Shown: piece after piece, positions 23,439 to 31,378 of the stretch
Numbering within the stretch: position 1 is the stretch's first letter
How the letters are laid out: each line of letters starts with the position of its first letter
Assembly: GCA_037441725.1 (NCBI GenBank)
Contig: JBBIRT010000018.1
Coordinates: 1 to 31,378 of the forward strand
From: JBBIRT01 sp037441725
GTDB lineage: Bacteria; Desulfobacterota; BSN033; UBA1163
Reading direction: 5' to 3'
DNA: 31,378 nt
The notes under the pieces: model-generated
Told to the model about the DNA's origin: nothing
Seen by the model: only the letters and a program-made list of their open reading frames with translations
Database searches by the model: none
Made by a program: the position numbers and the translations under genes

Positions 23439-24512
23439 ATGATGAAAAAACCTGAAGAGTTAAAAGAGGCCGTTCCAAAACAGAAAGGGGAAAAAGACCA
23501 CCCTGAATTTGAAGATTTCCTTGATCTTAGACCCAGGAGGTTATCAGAATATATCGGCCAAAAGCAGGTGGTCGAAACCCTTGAAATTGCAATTCAAGCG
23601 GCTAAAAGGCGCGGAGAGCCCCTTGACCATATCCTCTTCCATGCCCCTCCTGGATTGGGAAAAACCACTCTTGCTCATATCATCGCAACAGAGATGGGGG
23701 TTCGGATTGTCACCACCTCTGGGCCTGCAATCGAAAAGGGAGGAGACTTGATTAGCATCCTCACCCATCTCGAAAGAGGTGATGTATTATTTATTGATGA
23801 AGTTCACCGTCTCCCAAAGGTTGTGGAAGAATTTCTCTACCCGGCAATGGAGGATTTCTGTATTGACTTCATATTTGATAAAGGGGCTCATGCAAGAAGC
23901 CATCGATACCGGCTGGAACGCTTTACCCTGGTAGGTGCCACTACCCGGGCAGGGCTTCTTTCAGCCCCTCTTCGCGAACGATTTGGGATATTGAGGAACC
24001 TTGATTTCTATACAGTGGAAGAGCTCTGTCAGGTGGTCAGACGCTCTGCTGCCCTCTTAGGCGTCCCCATTGATGAAGAAGGAACAGAAGAGGTGGCCAA
24101 GCGATCCAGAGGCACTCCAAGAATTTCAAACCGCCTGCTCAAAAGGGTGAGAGATTTTGCAGAGGTGAGGGGTGAGGGAAAGATCAATAAGGCCATTGCC
24201 AATGAAGCCTTACGCCTGGAAGGAGTGGATGAAATAGGTTTAACCAGCCTTGATCGGAGGTTCTTAGAAACCATCATTCGGTATTATAAAGGAGGACCCG
24301 TGGGTCTTGAGGCAATTGCTGCTACCCTTCAGGAGGAAGCTGATACCCTGGTGGATATGATTGAACCCTTTCTCCTCAAGATCGGTTTTGTAGCCAGGAT
24401 GCAAAATGGGAGAAAAGCCACCGAGCTGGCCTACCAGCATTTTGGAATTCCTTATCCTGAATCAGGAAAGCAACTCTCCCTCCCTACCCCTGTTAGAAAT
24501 AGAAAATCCTAA
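23439..24512 (+). CDS. ruvB: Holliday junction branch-migration ATPase RuvB
   Basis: A 357-aa AAA+ ATPase: RPRRLSEYIGQKQVVETL, Walker A PPGLGKTTLA (about residues 70-79), Walker B VLFIDEVHRL, sensor 1 in LVGATTRAGLLSAPLRERFG with the arginine finger, and a winged-helix C-terminus ending HFGIPYP. RuvB pumps DNA through the RuvA-bound junction. The first ~28 residues, MMKKPEELKE and following, form a charged leader before the conserved RP start of the fold. Confidence 0.97.
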   Translation: MMKKPEELKEAVPKQKGEKDHPEFEDFLDLRPRRLSEYIGQKQVVETLEIAIQAAKRRGEPLDHILFHAPPGLGKTTLAHIIATEMGVRIVTTSGPAIEKGGDLISILTHLERGDVLFIDEVHRLPKVVEEFLYPAMEDFCIDFIFDKGAHARSHRYRLERFTLVGATTRAGLLSAPLRERFGILRNLDFYTVEELCQVVRRSAALLGVPIDEEGTEEVAKRSRGTPRISNRLLKRVRDFAEVRGEGKINKAIANEALRLEGVDEIGLTSLDRRFLETIIRYYKGGPVGLEAIAATLQEEADTLVDMIEPFLLKIGFVARMQNGRKATELAYQHFGIPYPESGKQLSLPTPVRNRKS

Positions 24513-24517
24513 GGAGA

Positions 24518-26422
24518 TTATCCCAAGAGTTCTTTATTGATGTCGATCTTGGCTTTGGACCGGAGCTGGTGTAGCCAGTTCTGTAAGGTTTCTTCTTGCT
24601 TTTGATAAACCAACCGCCTTTCAAGATCCTTTTTCACGGATTGGAATTTGATTTGATCTGCTGAGGCATACCCTGATAACCGCACCACAAAATATCCATC
24701 CTGGGTGTGAATGACCTTTTGGGGAATGGGATTTTTTTCTGTCAGGGTGGCAAGAATTTCAATAGACTCCCTCAGCGGACCAATTTTGGGAACCACTCCC
24801 GAGGTTCGAGTAAAGAAACCTGTCTCTTCTAAGGGATAACCTTTCCCTTTTACCACCTCCTTGAGGTCTTCCCCTTTTTGAACCCGAGAGAGAAGGTCTT
24901 CGGCCACCTGACGGGCCTTATCCTCAGCCTTCGCTTCCACAACCTTTCGTCTGACTTCTTCCTTCACTTCCTCAAGAGAAGGAATGCGTGATTCCCTCTT
25001 GCCAAGTGACTTCAGAACATAGAAATTGGGTGGAATTTCAATAACAGGAGAGATCTCCCCTACCCTTAAAGAAAAGGCGGCCGAATAGAAGTTTGGATTT
25101 TTTCCAATCTCTGGGATCTCATCTCCCTCCTTAAAAAAACCTGTTGTCTTCATGGGAATGCCTTTTTCTTTTGAATAAGCTTCTAAGTCTCTATTTCTGA
25201 AAATGGCATAGAAGGCATCCTCTGCTCGACGGGAGGCCTCTTTTTTTGCCTTTTCTCTCTTTAAGGCTTGAAAGATCTGGTCCTTCACCTCCTCAAGAGA
25301 TTTCTGGATCTCTTCCTTGACCTCCTCGGCTTTTAAAATATGGAACCCATCTTGGTCCACAAGGACATCGCTGACCTCTCCTGCTTTCATTAAGAAGAGT
25401 GGAGTCTCCAACCTCTCACTTAACATTCCCTTTTGAATCCATCCCAGATCGCCTCCCTGGGAGGCATTTTCCGCCTCAGAATACTTCTTTGCCAGTGAAC
25501 CAAAGTCTTTTACCTTTTTGGCTTTTTCAAGAATCTCCTCCGCCCTCTTTTTTTTCAACTCCAATTGATCAGGATTGTCCTGCAGACCAGCCTTGATCAA
25601 AATGTCTCTTGCCCTCACCTGTTTTGGAATCTTAAAGGCCTCCTGACGAAGGTCGTAGTACCGCTTCACCTCCTCTGAGGAAACCTGAACCTTTCCCTCA
25701 AAATCGGAGGGGCGAAAGAGGAGATATTGAATCTGGACAAAGGCAGGGACCCTGAACTCCTCCTGATGCTTCTGAAAAAAATCTCTGATTTCGATTTCAT
25801 TGGCCTGGACTTCTTCTCTAAAAAAATGGGGGGATATTTTAATAAAGCTCAGGGCGATCCGTTCGTTTTCGAAGAGATAGGTCTCCCAAACCTCGGCCTC
25901 TGAAACTTTTCCGCTGTTCATTTTAATCAGATTGATGGCCTTCGTAATGAGAAGATTTTCACGTTGGTTCTGTTCAAAGGCTTCCGGTGTGATTCGTCTC
26001 AGATTAAGAAACCTCTCGTAGTTCCTCTTATCAAATTGCCCATTCACTTGAAAGGTGGGGATCGATTCAATCACTCCCCTCAATTCCTCATCAGAGACCG
26101 AAAGGCCTAATCTCCTCGTTTCCTGAAGAATGAGGATCTTAGCGATGAGGTCATCTAAGACCTTCTCTTTTAGATGCAGTTCCTCAACCATCTTTTCAGA
26201 AAAGGAAGAGCCAAAGGCGTCCCGATACTGTTTGACTACATTTTGAAAGACATCATTATACTCTCTCCATTCAAGGGTAACCCCATTAACTTTGGCGACA
26301 TAGGTCACCTTCTTCTCCCGAAAGAAGGAATACCCTCCCCAAGAGATGAAAGTGACTGCCACTAAGATCAAAATAGCCTTGAGCATCCACGAGCTTGCGT
26401 GTTCCCTTAATATTCTTAACAT
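24518..26422 (-). CDS. PpiD/SurA-type periplasmic peptidyl-prolyl isomerase chaperone
   Basis: A 634-aa protein anchored by one N-terminal helix (LKAILILVAVTFISWGGYSFF), followed by a SurA-N-like chaperone domain and a parvulin domain (PKQVRARDILI, FGSLAKKYSEAENASQGGDLGWI, VDQDGFHILKAEEV). A second, degenerate parvulin-like part follows (about residues 400-590), as in PpiD. It should help fold outer-membrane or secreted proteins. The start was set at 26422 because GGAGGAG lies 8 bases before this ATG; an upstream TTG overlaps that site. It converges on ruvB with a 5-base gap. Confidence 0.88.
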   Translation of the reverse strand: MLRILREHASSWMLKAILILVAVTFISWGGYSFFREKKVTYVAKVNGVTLEWREYNDVFQNVVKQYRDAFGSSFSEKMVEELHLKEKVLDDLIAKILILQETRRLGLSVSDEELRGVIESIPTFQVNGQFDKRNYERFLNLRRITPEAFEQNQRENLLITKAINLIKMNSGKVSEAEVWETYLFENERIALSFIKISPHFFREEVQANEIEIRDFFQKHQEEFRVPAFVQIQYLLFRPSDFEGKVQVSSEEVKRYYDLRQEAFKIPKQVRARDILIKAGLQDNPDQLELKKKRAEEILEKAKKVKDFGSLAKKYSEAENASQGGDLGWIQKGMLSERLETPLFLMKAGEVSDVLVDQDGFHILKAEEVKEEIQKSLEEVKDQIFQALKREKAKKEASRRAEDAFYAIFRNRDLEAYSKEKGIPMKTTGFFKEGDEIPEIGKNPNFYSAAFSLRVGEISPVIEIPPNFYVLKSLGKRESRIPSLEEVKEEVRRKVVEAKAEDKARQVAEDLLSRVQKGEDLKEVVKGKGYPLEETGFFTRTSGVVPKIGPLRESIEILATLTEKNPIPQKVIHTQDGYFVVRLSGYASADQIKFQSVKKDLERRLVYQKQEETLQNWLHQLRSKAKIDINKELLG

Positions 26423-26445
26423 CAGCTTTTCTCCTCCAAATGCCA

Positions 26446-26474
26446 ATATTAATCAATCCCTTTTAAAAACACAA
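26446..26474 (-). promoter_or_regulatory. Putative promoter of the PpiD-like gene
   Basis: On the minus strand, TTGTGT (26469-26474), a 17-base spacer and TAATAT (26446-26451) lie just upstream of the ribosome site. On the other strand a TATAAT at 26563-26568 could serve the ketosynthase gene, with a start near 26575, but no good -35 box accompanies it. Confidence 0.4.
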
Positions 26475-26597
26475 GAGGGGATGGTCTCCAAAACATTTCT
26501 CTTGATTCTTTATGATTTTTAAGTGAAAAAGGATAACGATAGGATCAATAAGAATTTCTCCCTATAATAAAGATTGATTCAGGTTAACATTTTTAAA

Positions 26598-27821
26598 ATG
26601 GATACAGGAGATCGAATTTGTGTAACAGGTCTTGGAATCATTTCTTCCATTGGAATTGGAAAGGAAGAATTTTTATCTTCCTTAAAGGAAGGACGATCTG
26701 GGATTGAGGAGATTAGAGAATTTAATACCTCGTTCTCCCCTTCAAAAATGGGAGGGATGGTTCGATCCTTCAATCCAAGGGATTTCATGGCTCCCTCTAA
26801 AATCAGGCGCTTAGATCGAGCCAGTCAGTTTGCCATTGCTGCTTCAAAATTGGCATTAGACGATGCAGGGTTTTCCATTACCAATGAGAATAGCTCGAGG
26901 GTTGGAATTGTTCTGGGTTCAGGCTTCTGTGGCCTCTCAAGTTCAGAAGAATTCCACCGGGGACAAGTATTGAAAGGATTTTTAGACTTAAACCCCATGC
27001 TCTTCCCCAACACGGTTCCCAATGCCCCTGCAAGTTATGTCTCCATTGAACTGGGAATCCAGGGGGTGAATTCTACCTTAGTACAATCCTTCTGTTCTGC
27101 AGAAGCAGCCGTTCTCTTTGCTTGTGATCAATTAAGAAAAGAAAGGGCTGATCTCATTCTGACCGGTGGGGTAGATGAACTAAGTGAGTTTCTTTTCAGA
27201 GGATTCTCAGACCTCCACCTCTTAGCTAAGGACCAAGGATATGGAGAAAGGTCCTGTCCTTATGATAAAATGAGAAATGGAATCGTATTGGGAGAAGGGG
27301 CTGGACTATTGATCATTGAAAATGAGACCCATGCCCGATCAAGAAGAGCCAGGATCTATGGTTACCTCTTGGGGGAGGGTTTAGTTGGGAAATCATCAAA
27401 AGGGAATGGAATAGAGGATTTAAATCGTTCTATCCAATTGTCCCTTAAAGGGAGAGAGGGGATTTCAATTGATTACATCAGTGGAGCTGGAAATTCCTCT
27501 AAGCGATTAGATGCCTTTGAGGCCAGGGGAATAAAAGAATGCTTTCCCATCCTTTATTCCCAGATCCCTGTCAGCTCAATCAAATCAATGATCGGGGAGG
27601 CCATCGCCTTTGGGGGAATAAGAATGGTTGCGGAGGCCCTTTCCCTGGAAAATGGGTTTATCCCCCCGACGATCAATTATTTGAATCCAGATCCAATCTG
27701 TGATCTCCCTTATGTCGTCCATCAAAGGAGGGACAGAAAAATTCGGAATGTTTTACATCTCGGGATTTCACCCGAAAATTGTTTCGCTTCAATTCTTATG
27801 GGTGTAGAATGGAATGGATAA
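26598..27821 (+). CDS. Ketosynthase-fold protein with Cys but neither catalytic His (chain-length-factor-like)
   Basis: A 407-aa FabF/KAS II-type protein starting MDTGDRICVTGLGIISSIG. The nucleophile is present in VQSFCSAEAAV (Cys166 from this start). The first catalytic His is lost: the NAHGTST motif reads SGAGNSS here (His to Ala). The second is lost too: KSMTGH reads KSMIGE (His to Glu). The Lys of SIKSM is kept. Loss of both His should abolish normal decarboxylative condensation, as in chain-length factors, although those usually also lose the Cys. It heads an operon that includes another ketosynthase at 30938, its likely heterodimer partner. The ATG was preferred to an upstream TTG because the TATAAT box sits only 6 bases before the TTG. 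Confidence 0.8.
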   Translation: MDTGDRICVTGLGIISSIGIGKEEFLSSLKEGRSGIEEIREFNTSFSPSKMGGMVRSFNPRDFMAPSKIRRLDRASQFAIAASKLALDDAGFSITNENSSRVGIVLGSGFCGLSSSEEFHRGQVLKGFLDLNPMLFPNTVPNAPASYVSIELGIQGVNSTLVQSFCSAEAAVLFACDQLRKERADLILTGGVDELSEFLFRGFSDLHLLAKDQGYGERSCPYDKMRNGIVLGEGAGLLIIENETHARSRRARIYGYLLGEGLVGKSSKGNGIEDLNRSIQLSLKGREGISIDYISGAGNSSKRLDAFEARGIKECFPILYSQIPVSSIKSMIGEAIAFGGIRMVAEALSLENGFIPPTINYLNPDPICDLPYVVHQRRDRKIRNVLHLGISPENCFASILMGVEWNG

Positions 27822-28288
27822 CCAATCATTGGGAGATCATTCTCCTCTTCACACTTATCCATTTTACGTTAGGACGATCCTTTTCTGTGCTATTTGCCAT
27901 CTTCAACCAAATGCCAATCCTCTTTTATCTCCCTATTGCCTTAGTTTATGATTATGTTCAAATCCCTGTCTACGGGATAATCTTAGAGCATTCCAGTAAG
28001 AACTTTTTTCCAGTTCGATGGTTGAAGAAAAAGACCGATCATCTCTTGGTCCACTTAGAGGAAAAACCCATTTTAAGAAAGTTGATGTCGCTGGGAGATG
28101 TGGGATTAATTCTACTTTCTGCCTTACCGATTAGAGGCTTTGGGATTCTTTCGGGGAGCATGGTGAGCTTCTTTCTTAAAAAAGGAAGGGCAGAAGGAAC
28201 CTTTCTTCTAATGACAGGGTCTTTAATCGGTATTCTCATCGTGACAGGAATTGCCAAGGGAGTCTTTAAAATCTTTACTTTTTTTTAA
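27809..28288 (+). CDS. Small multi-pass membrane protein (PF06695-like)
   Basis: A 159-aa hydrophobic protein starting MEWITNHWEII, with about four membrane segments. It has a TLGRSFSVLFAIFNQMPI stretch, a cytoplasmic charged middle (LKKKTDHLLVHLEEKP), then ALPIRGFGILSGSMVSFFL and a C-terminal helix. It resembles the 'small multidrug export' family (PF06695), whose transport role is poorly supported. Its start overlaps the ketosynthase gene by 13 bases, so the two are coupled. A part in membrane insertion or export of the operon's lipid product is inferred. Confidence 0.6.
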   Translation: MEWITNHWEIILLFTLIHFTLGRSFSVLFAIFNQMPILFYLPIALVYDYVQIPVYGIILEHSSKNFFPVRWLKKKTDHLLVHLEEKPILRKLMSLGDVGLILLSALPIRGFGILSGSMVSFFLKKGRAEGTFLLMTGSLIGILIVTGIAKGVFKIFTFF

Positions 28289-28307
28289 AAGAATAGGATA
28301 GGAAAGG

Positions 28308-28748
28308 ATGATTGAGCTAAATGAAATCTTGCAGAAGATGCCCCATTCCTTTCCTTTTCGTTTGATCGATCGGATCCTTGAAATTGAGCCAGGGAAAAGG
28401 GGTGTTGCGCTTAAGAATGTGAGCGTGGATGAACCTTATTTCCAGGGGCATTTTCCAAAGGAACCTGTTATGCCATCCATCTTCATTCTGGAGGCAATGG
28501 CCCAGACAGGAGGCCTTACCCTTCATTCCTCCTTTGAAAAGGGAGAAGAAGGGATTCCATTCTTAGCCAAGGTAGAAGGATTTCGATTAAAAAAAAGGGT
28601 CATCCCAGGAGACCAAATCATCATGGAGGCTGAGGTGTTAAATATTTTTTCAAACTTAGCTAAAGTGAAGGTTTCGGCAAAGGTTGAAGGAGAATCGATA
28701 GCCGAAGGGATATTCGTTCTGGCAAAAGGGGCAGGGTTAGAGGCCTGA
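28308..28748 (+). CDS. FabZ-like 3-hydroxyacyl-ACP dehydratase
   Basis: A 146-aa hotdog-fold protein with the FabZ signature: KMPHSFPFRLIDRILEIEPG (catalytic His13), YFQGHFPKEPVMP and ILEAMAQTGG (catalytic Glu62). It removes water from 3-hydroxyacyl-ACP. Ser replaces the usual Gly after VMP, a minor change. Housekeeping fabZ is normally near lpxA/lpxD. Its position here, in an operon with two ketosynthases, methyltransferases and a LolA-like protein, indicates a dedicated pathway copy. Confidence 0.88.
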   Translation: MIELNEILQKMPHSFPFRLIDRILEIEPGKRGVALKNVSVDEPYFQGHFPKEPVMPSIFILEAMAQTGGLTLHSSFEKGEEGIPFLAKVEGFRLKKRVIPGDQIIMEAEVLNIFSNLAKVKVSAKVEGESIAEGIFVLAKGAGLEA

Positions 28749-28756
28749 GTTTAAAT

Positions 28757-29425
28757 ATGAAGAATCGAATTGCGGAACCGGGTATCATTGACGATCGAGA
28801 GTTAGCCCAATATTATAGCCTCATGGCCAAGAGGTACATGCGGATTCCCTGTCAGAGGGTGCTCAGCCGAATTAAAGCCAAAGGCATTTATCGAGGGATT
28901 TGTCTTGATGTTGGAACAGGTCCAGGAATCTTTCCAATCTTCTTGTCAAAGGCACTTCCTGAACTTCAATTTAAAGCCATTGATCTCTCTCCGGTGATGG
29001 TAGAAATTGCTCGGGAAAATGCCATGGAAGCAGGTCTAAGGAATAGGATCGATTTTCAAGTGGGTTCAGCCTACTCCCTCCCTGTGGAAGATCACTCTAT
29101 TGATCTCGTCCTTTGTATCAATACCCTCCATCACTTAGATCAGCCCATAGATTTTTTTAACGAGGTGGCCCGATCGTTGAAGGAAAAGGGCGGCTTTGTG
29201 ATGGTAGATTTTCACCGGGATTCTTCTATCCTTCTTATCACCTTTCTTGACTTACTCTGGAGAGCCTTTTTTAGAAAGCATCCGAAAGCAAAGAATGGTC
29301 TCTTAGAATCCATTCGATCTTCCTACACGATCAAGGAATGTGAAAACTTCTTATTCCATTCAACACTAAATCACTGGAAACTATATCCCCGAACCATAGA
29401 GATGTGGATTGAATCTGAGGATTAA
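28757..29425 (+). CDS. Class I SAM-dependent methyltransferase
   Basis: A 222-aa Rossmann-fold methyltransferase: motif I CLDVGTGPGIFPIFL, the acidic residue after the second strand in KAIDLSPVMVEIAREN, and LVLCINTLHHLDQP at motif IV, as in UbiE/type-11 enzymes. The N-terminal ~45 residues (DDRELAQYYSLMAKRYMRIP) would cap the active site. It starts 8 bases after the dehydratase gene. The acceptor, likely a lipid or aromatic intermediate of the operon's product, is not determinable from the sequence. Confidence 0.82.
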   Translation: MKNRIAEPGIIDDRELAQYYSLMAKRYMRIPCQRVLSRIKAKGIYRGICLDVGTGPGIFPIFLSKALPELQFKAIDLSPVMVEIARENAMEAGLRNRIDFQVGSAYSLPVEDHSIDLVLCINTLHHLDQPIDFFNEVARSLKEKGGFVMVDFHRDSSILLITFLDLLWRAFFRKHPKAKNGLLESIRSSYTIKECENFLFHSTLNHWKLYPRTIEMWIESED

Positions 29426-29436
29426 GGGGGGAGGGG

Positions 29437-30300
29437 TTGAAGAGAGAAAGGGAATTTGAAATAGAGGAAATTCATTGTCCATACTGTAGAGGCTCAGGAA
29501 AGAAAGTCCTTCACCGAGAAGACCCCTACCAAATGGTTCAATGTCCTTCATGCCAATTTATTTACCTTAATCCTCGTCCCACCCTTGAATCCCTTCATCA
29601 ATTCTATCAAGAGTATCTTCCAGATGAAGAGGCATCGATTGAATCCTGGAGAAGAATGATGAGACCTGTTTTTAAAAGGGCAAAGGGGTTGATCCAAAGG
29701 TTGAGGAGTGAGGGACGTCTCCTTGATGTAGGATGTGGTTTTGGTTTTTTTCTTGCTGAGATGAAGAACTGTGGTTGGGAGGTCCTGGGAATTGAAATCG
29801 CTCACCAAGCAATCCGTTATGCGAGAGAGGTGTTAAAATTGAATATCCTTTCACAGCCCTTGGAGAGGGCAGGTTTTCCTGATCAATATTTTCATGTCAT
29901 AACAGGATTCTATGTGATTGAGCATCTACCAGATCCCATGAATTTTTTAAAAGAGTGTTTTAGAATTCTTAAACCCGGAGGGTTTATCCTGTTACGATAT
30001 CCTCATACCACACCGATTAAAAATCTTCTCCAGGTTTTGGGAATTCAGAATCGACTGTATGATCTCCCAGCCCACCTTAATGATTTTTCACCCCAGATGA
30101 TTCAACGATGTTTAAAGAGGGTTGGGTTTATCAAATTCAAACATTTAATCGGGGGCTTTACCCTTCCGGGGGATTTAGGGAAACGAACGGCTTCTATTCT
30201 TTTTGGAAATTTTTCAGAAATCCTTTTTTATCTCAGTTTTAATAAAATTCTTTTCCCAGGAGTCAGCAAGACCGTCATCGCTTATAAAGGAGAGTTATGA
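29437..30300 (+). CDS. Class I methyltransferase with N-terminal zinc ribbon
   Basis: A 287-aa protein. The first ~45 residues hold two CXXC knuckles (CPYC and CPSC) in HCPYCRGSGKK...MVQCPSCQFIYLNPRP, a zinc ribbon common in methyltransferases of lipid and polysaccharide clusters. The catalytic core has LLDVGCGFGFFLAEM, VLGIEIAHQAIRYA and GFYVIEHLPDPMNFLKECFRILKPGGF. The start is TTG, with GGGGGAGGGG directly before it. It overlaps the next gene by four bases (ATGA), so it is tightly coupled to the LolA-like gene. Confidence 0.82.
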   Translation: MKREREFEIEEIHCPYCRGSGKKVLHREDPYQMVQCPSCQFIYLNPRPTLESLHQFYQEYLPDEEASIESWRRMMRPVFKRAKGLIQRLRSEGRLLDVGCGFGFFLAEMKNCGWEVLGIEIAHQAIRYAREVLKLNILSQPLERAGFPDQYFHVITGFYVIEHLPDPMNFLKECFRILKPGGFILLRYPHTTPIKNLLQVLGIQNRLYDLPAHLNDFSPQMIQRCLKRVGFIKFKHLIGGFTLPGDLGKRTASILFGNFSEILFYLSFNKILFPGVSKTVIAYKGEL

Positions 30301-30941
30301 AGATTTGGTCTTTTATCGTAATGCTCTTCTTCCTCTTAATCTTCCTGGTCCATTCAGCCCTTCCAATGGACAAAGAAGAATGGTTAAAAAATCTTAGAGA
30401 GATCCAAGAGAAGACCGAAGATTTTTCTGCCGATCTTTTTCAAGAAAAGAAACTCTCCTTGTTTAAGGAAAAAATTGTTTCAAAGGGTAGAATTCGATTT
30501 AAAAAACCGGACAAAATCTTCATCGAATTCTTCCACCCTGAATCGATTCAAATTGCATCTAATGGAAAGACCCTCCTTCTCTATTATCAAGAAGAGAAGA
30601 GAGCAGAATATTTCTCTCTCCAATCCAATCCAATGGGTGAGAGGGTTTTCTTTTTTTCCAAAGACCCCTTCCAAGAAAAGGTGGTAGATTGGAAAATAAT
30701 GGAAGACCATAAATTCTTTTGGGCCATAGAGATCATCCCAAAGGGAAGGGAATCTCCATTTGCAAAGACCCGGCTTCGCATCTCAAAGAAGGATTGGACG
30801 GTTATTGGAATGGAGATGATTGAAAAGAATGGAGATACCACTGTAATCCATTACTCAAACATAAAAGTAAATCAGGGCCTTAAAGACTCTGATTTTGAGG
30901 TTCACCTTCCAAAGGATGTGAAGGTTATAAAGATCAGATGA
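30297..30941 (+). CDS. LolA-like outer-membrane lipoprotein carrier family protein
   Basis: A 214-aa protein with a signal peptide (IWSFIVMLFFLLIFLVHSA) and the LolA fold pattern: NLREIQEKTEDFSADLFQEK, KGRIRFKKPDKIFIEFF, IASNGKTLLLYYQEEKRAEY. It has no lipobox, so it should be periplasmic. Housekeeping LolA ferries lipoproteins to the outer membrane. Copies inside aryl-polyene and related lipid clusters are thought to carry the lipid product or an attached lipoprotein. It overlaps both flanking genes by four bases. Confidence 0.82.
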   Translation: MKIWSFIVMLFFLLIFLVHSALPMDKEEWLKNLREIQEKTEDFSADLFQEKKLSLFKEKIVSKGRIRFKKPDKIFIEFFHPESIQIASNGKTLLLYYQEEKRAEYFSLQSNPMGERVFFFSKDPFQEKVVDWKIMEDHKFFWAIEIIPKGRESPFAKTRLRISKKDWTVIGMEMIEKNGDTTVIHYSNIKVNQGLKDSDFEVHLPKDVKVIKIR

Positions 30942-31378
30942 AAAAGAGAGTCGTCATCACAGGGTTAGGGGTCGTAAGTTCGGTTGGAAATACTCTCACA
31001 GAATTCTGGAATTCCCTCGTGCAAGGAAGAGATGGAACAAAAGGGATCACGGTCTTTGACCCATCCGCTTACCGGATAAGGATTGCTGCAGAGGTTTCGA
31101 ATTTAGACTTCGAGGCCCACTTCTCTAAAAAAGAGCGACGCCGTCTCTCACGGTCCGATCAGTTTTGATTGATCGCTTTCAGGGAGGCCTGGGAAGCCTC
31201 ATCCCTAAATAAGGGGGGACATCATAAGGAGAGATTGGGGGTGGCCCTCGGAGCAGGTTCTGGAGGGATTCTTTCGGTTGAAAAATATTTTAGAGATTAT
31301 TATCAGGGATCAAAAAGACCCTCTCCTTCACTTCTTGTCTCCTATTCCCTTGCCACAACAACCGACCACATTGCCATT
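30938..31378 (+). pseudogene. Beta-ketoacyl synthase, N-terminal part, in-frame TGA; runs off the window
   Basis: Starts MKKRVVITGLGVVSSVGNTL, a FabF-type ketosynthase. A TGA at 31166-31168 (codon 77) interrupts RRRLSRSDQF, and the same frame continues as LIAFREAWEASSLNKGG, GVALGAGSGGILSVEKYFRDY and onward to the window's end. Relatives read DQFALIA or similar, so the stop replaces a small residue, not a catalytic Cys. That part of the gene, the nucleophile region, is beyond the window. A nonsense mutation or a base-call error is likely. It overlaps the LolA-like gene by four bases and would be the active partner of the His-less ketosynthase upstream. Confidence 0.75.

Noticed and set aside
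31166..31168. TGA in the second ketosynthase as another selenocysteine codon
   Set aside because: The position is not a Cys in relatives, and the nearby GAGGC/GCCTC hairpin has a 7-base loop without a G in its first two bases or a GU step, so it is a poor SECIS.
1..31378. CRISPR arrays, insertion-sequence transposases, rRNA genes, phage genes
   Set aside because: I read for direct repeat arrays, transposase or integrase motifs and rRNA-like sequence and saw none in this window.

Overview
The window looks like part of a chromosome scaffold from an anaerobic, moderate-GC bacterium. The best guess is an uncultivated Desulfobacterota (deltaproteobacterial) lineage. The grounds are the yebC-ruvC-ruvA-ruvB order, DUF169 and UroD-like methyltransferase genes, AbrB/radical-SAM 'tungsten maturase-like' proteins, several DGC-domain proteins and a probable selenoprotein. 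A run of ten Ns and several isolated frame breaks suggest a draft or metagenome assembly, so single-base lesions should be read with caution.

Region 1 (56-12566) is a metalloid- and thiol-redox island built around two divergent ArsR-family repressors at 11806-12566. Leftward from arsR run two ArsP-type (PF03773) permeases, a tiny thioredoxin-like protein whose first active-site cysteine is a UGA codon followed by a good bacterial SECIS hairpin, a DGC-domain protein, a second thioredoxin-like protein, a 49-aa protein, a radical SAM/SPASM enzyme, a CcdA-like protein, a double-thioredoxin/DsbD-like protein, an Fe-S protein, a second radical SAM enzyme, a second Fe-S protein, a frameshifted DGC protein, an ACR3/bile-acid-type exporter and a third DGC protein. 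Each ArsR gene has its own sigma70-like promoter overlapped by its own inverted repeat, and the two repeats differ. The rightward repressor transcript appears leaderless or nearly so.

Region 2 (12725-19082, rightward) continues the island: a DUF169 protein, a UroD-fold methyltransferase-like protein (interrupted by the N run), a thioredoxin-like protein with a helical insertion, a complete TRAP transporter (dctP with an internal stop, dctQ, dctM) and two more small thioredoxin-like proteins. My working hypothesis is an ArsR-controlled system that imports, transforms with thiol/selenol and Fe-S redox chemistry, and exports a metalloid or organometalloid. The substrate cannot be read from the sequence.

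Region 3 (19102-26422) is housekeeping: a QueG-like Fe-S protein, an IscU/NifU scaffold and serine acetyltransferase (leftward), tRNA-Val(CAC), yebC, a clear terminator, the ruvCAB Holliday-junction genes, and a PpiD/SurA-type chaperone (leftward).

Region 4 (26598-31378, rightward) is the beginning of a tightly packed lipid or aryl-polyene-like biosynthetic operon: a ketosynthase with Cys but neither catalytic His, a small membrane protein, a FabZ-like dehydratase, two methyltransferases, a LolA-like carrier and a second ketosynthase with an in-frame stop that runs off the window.
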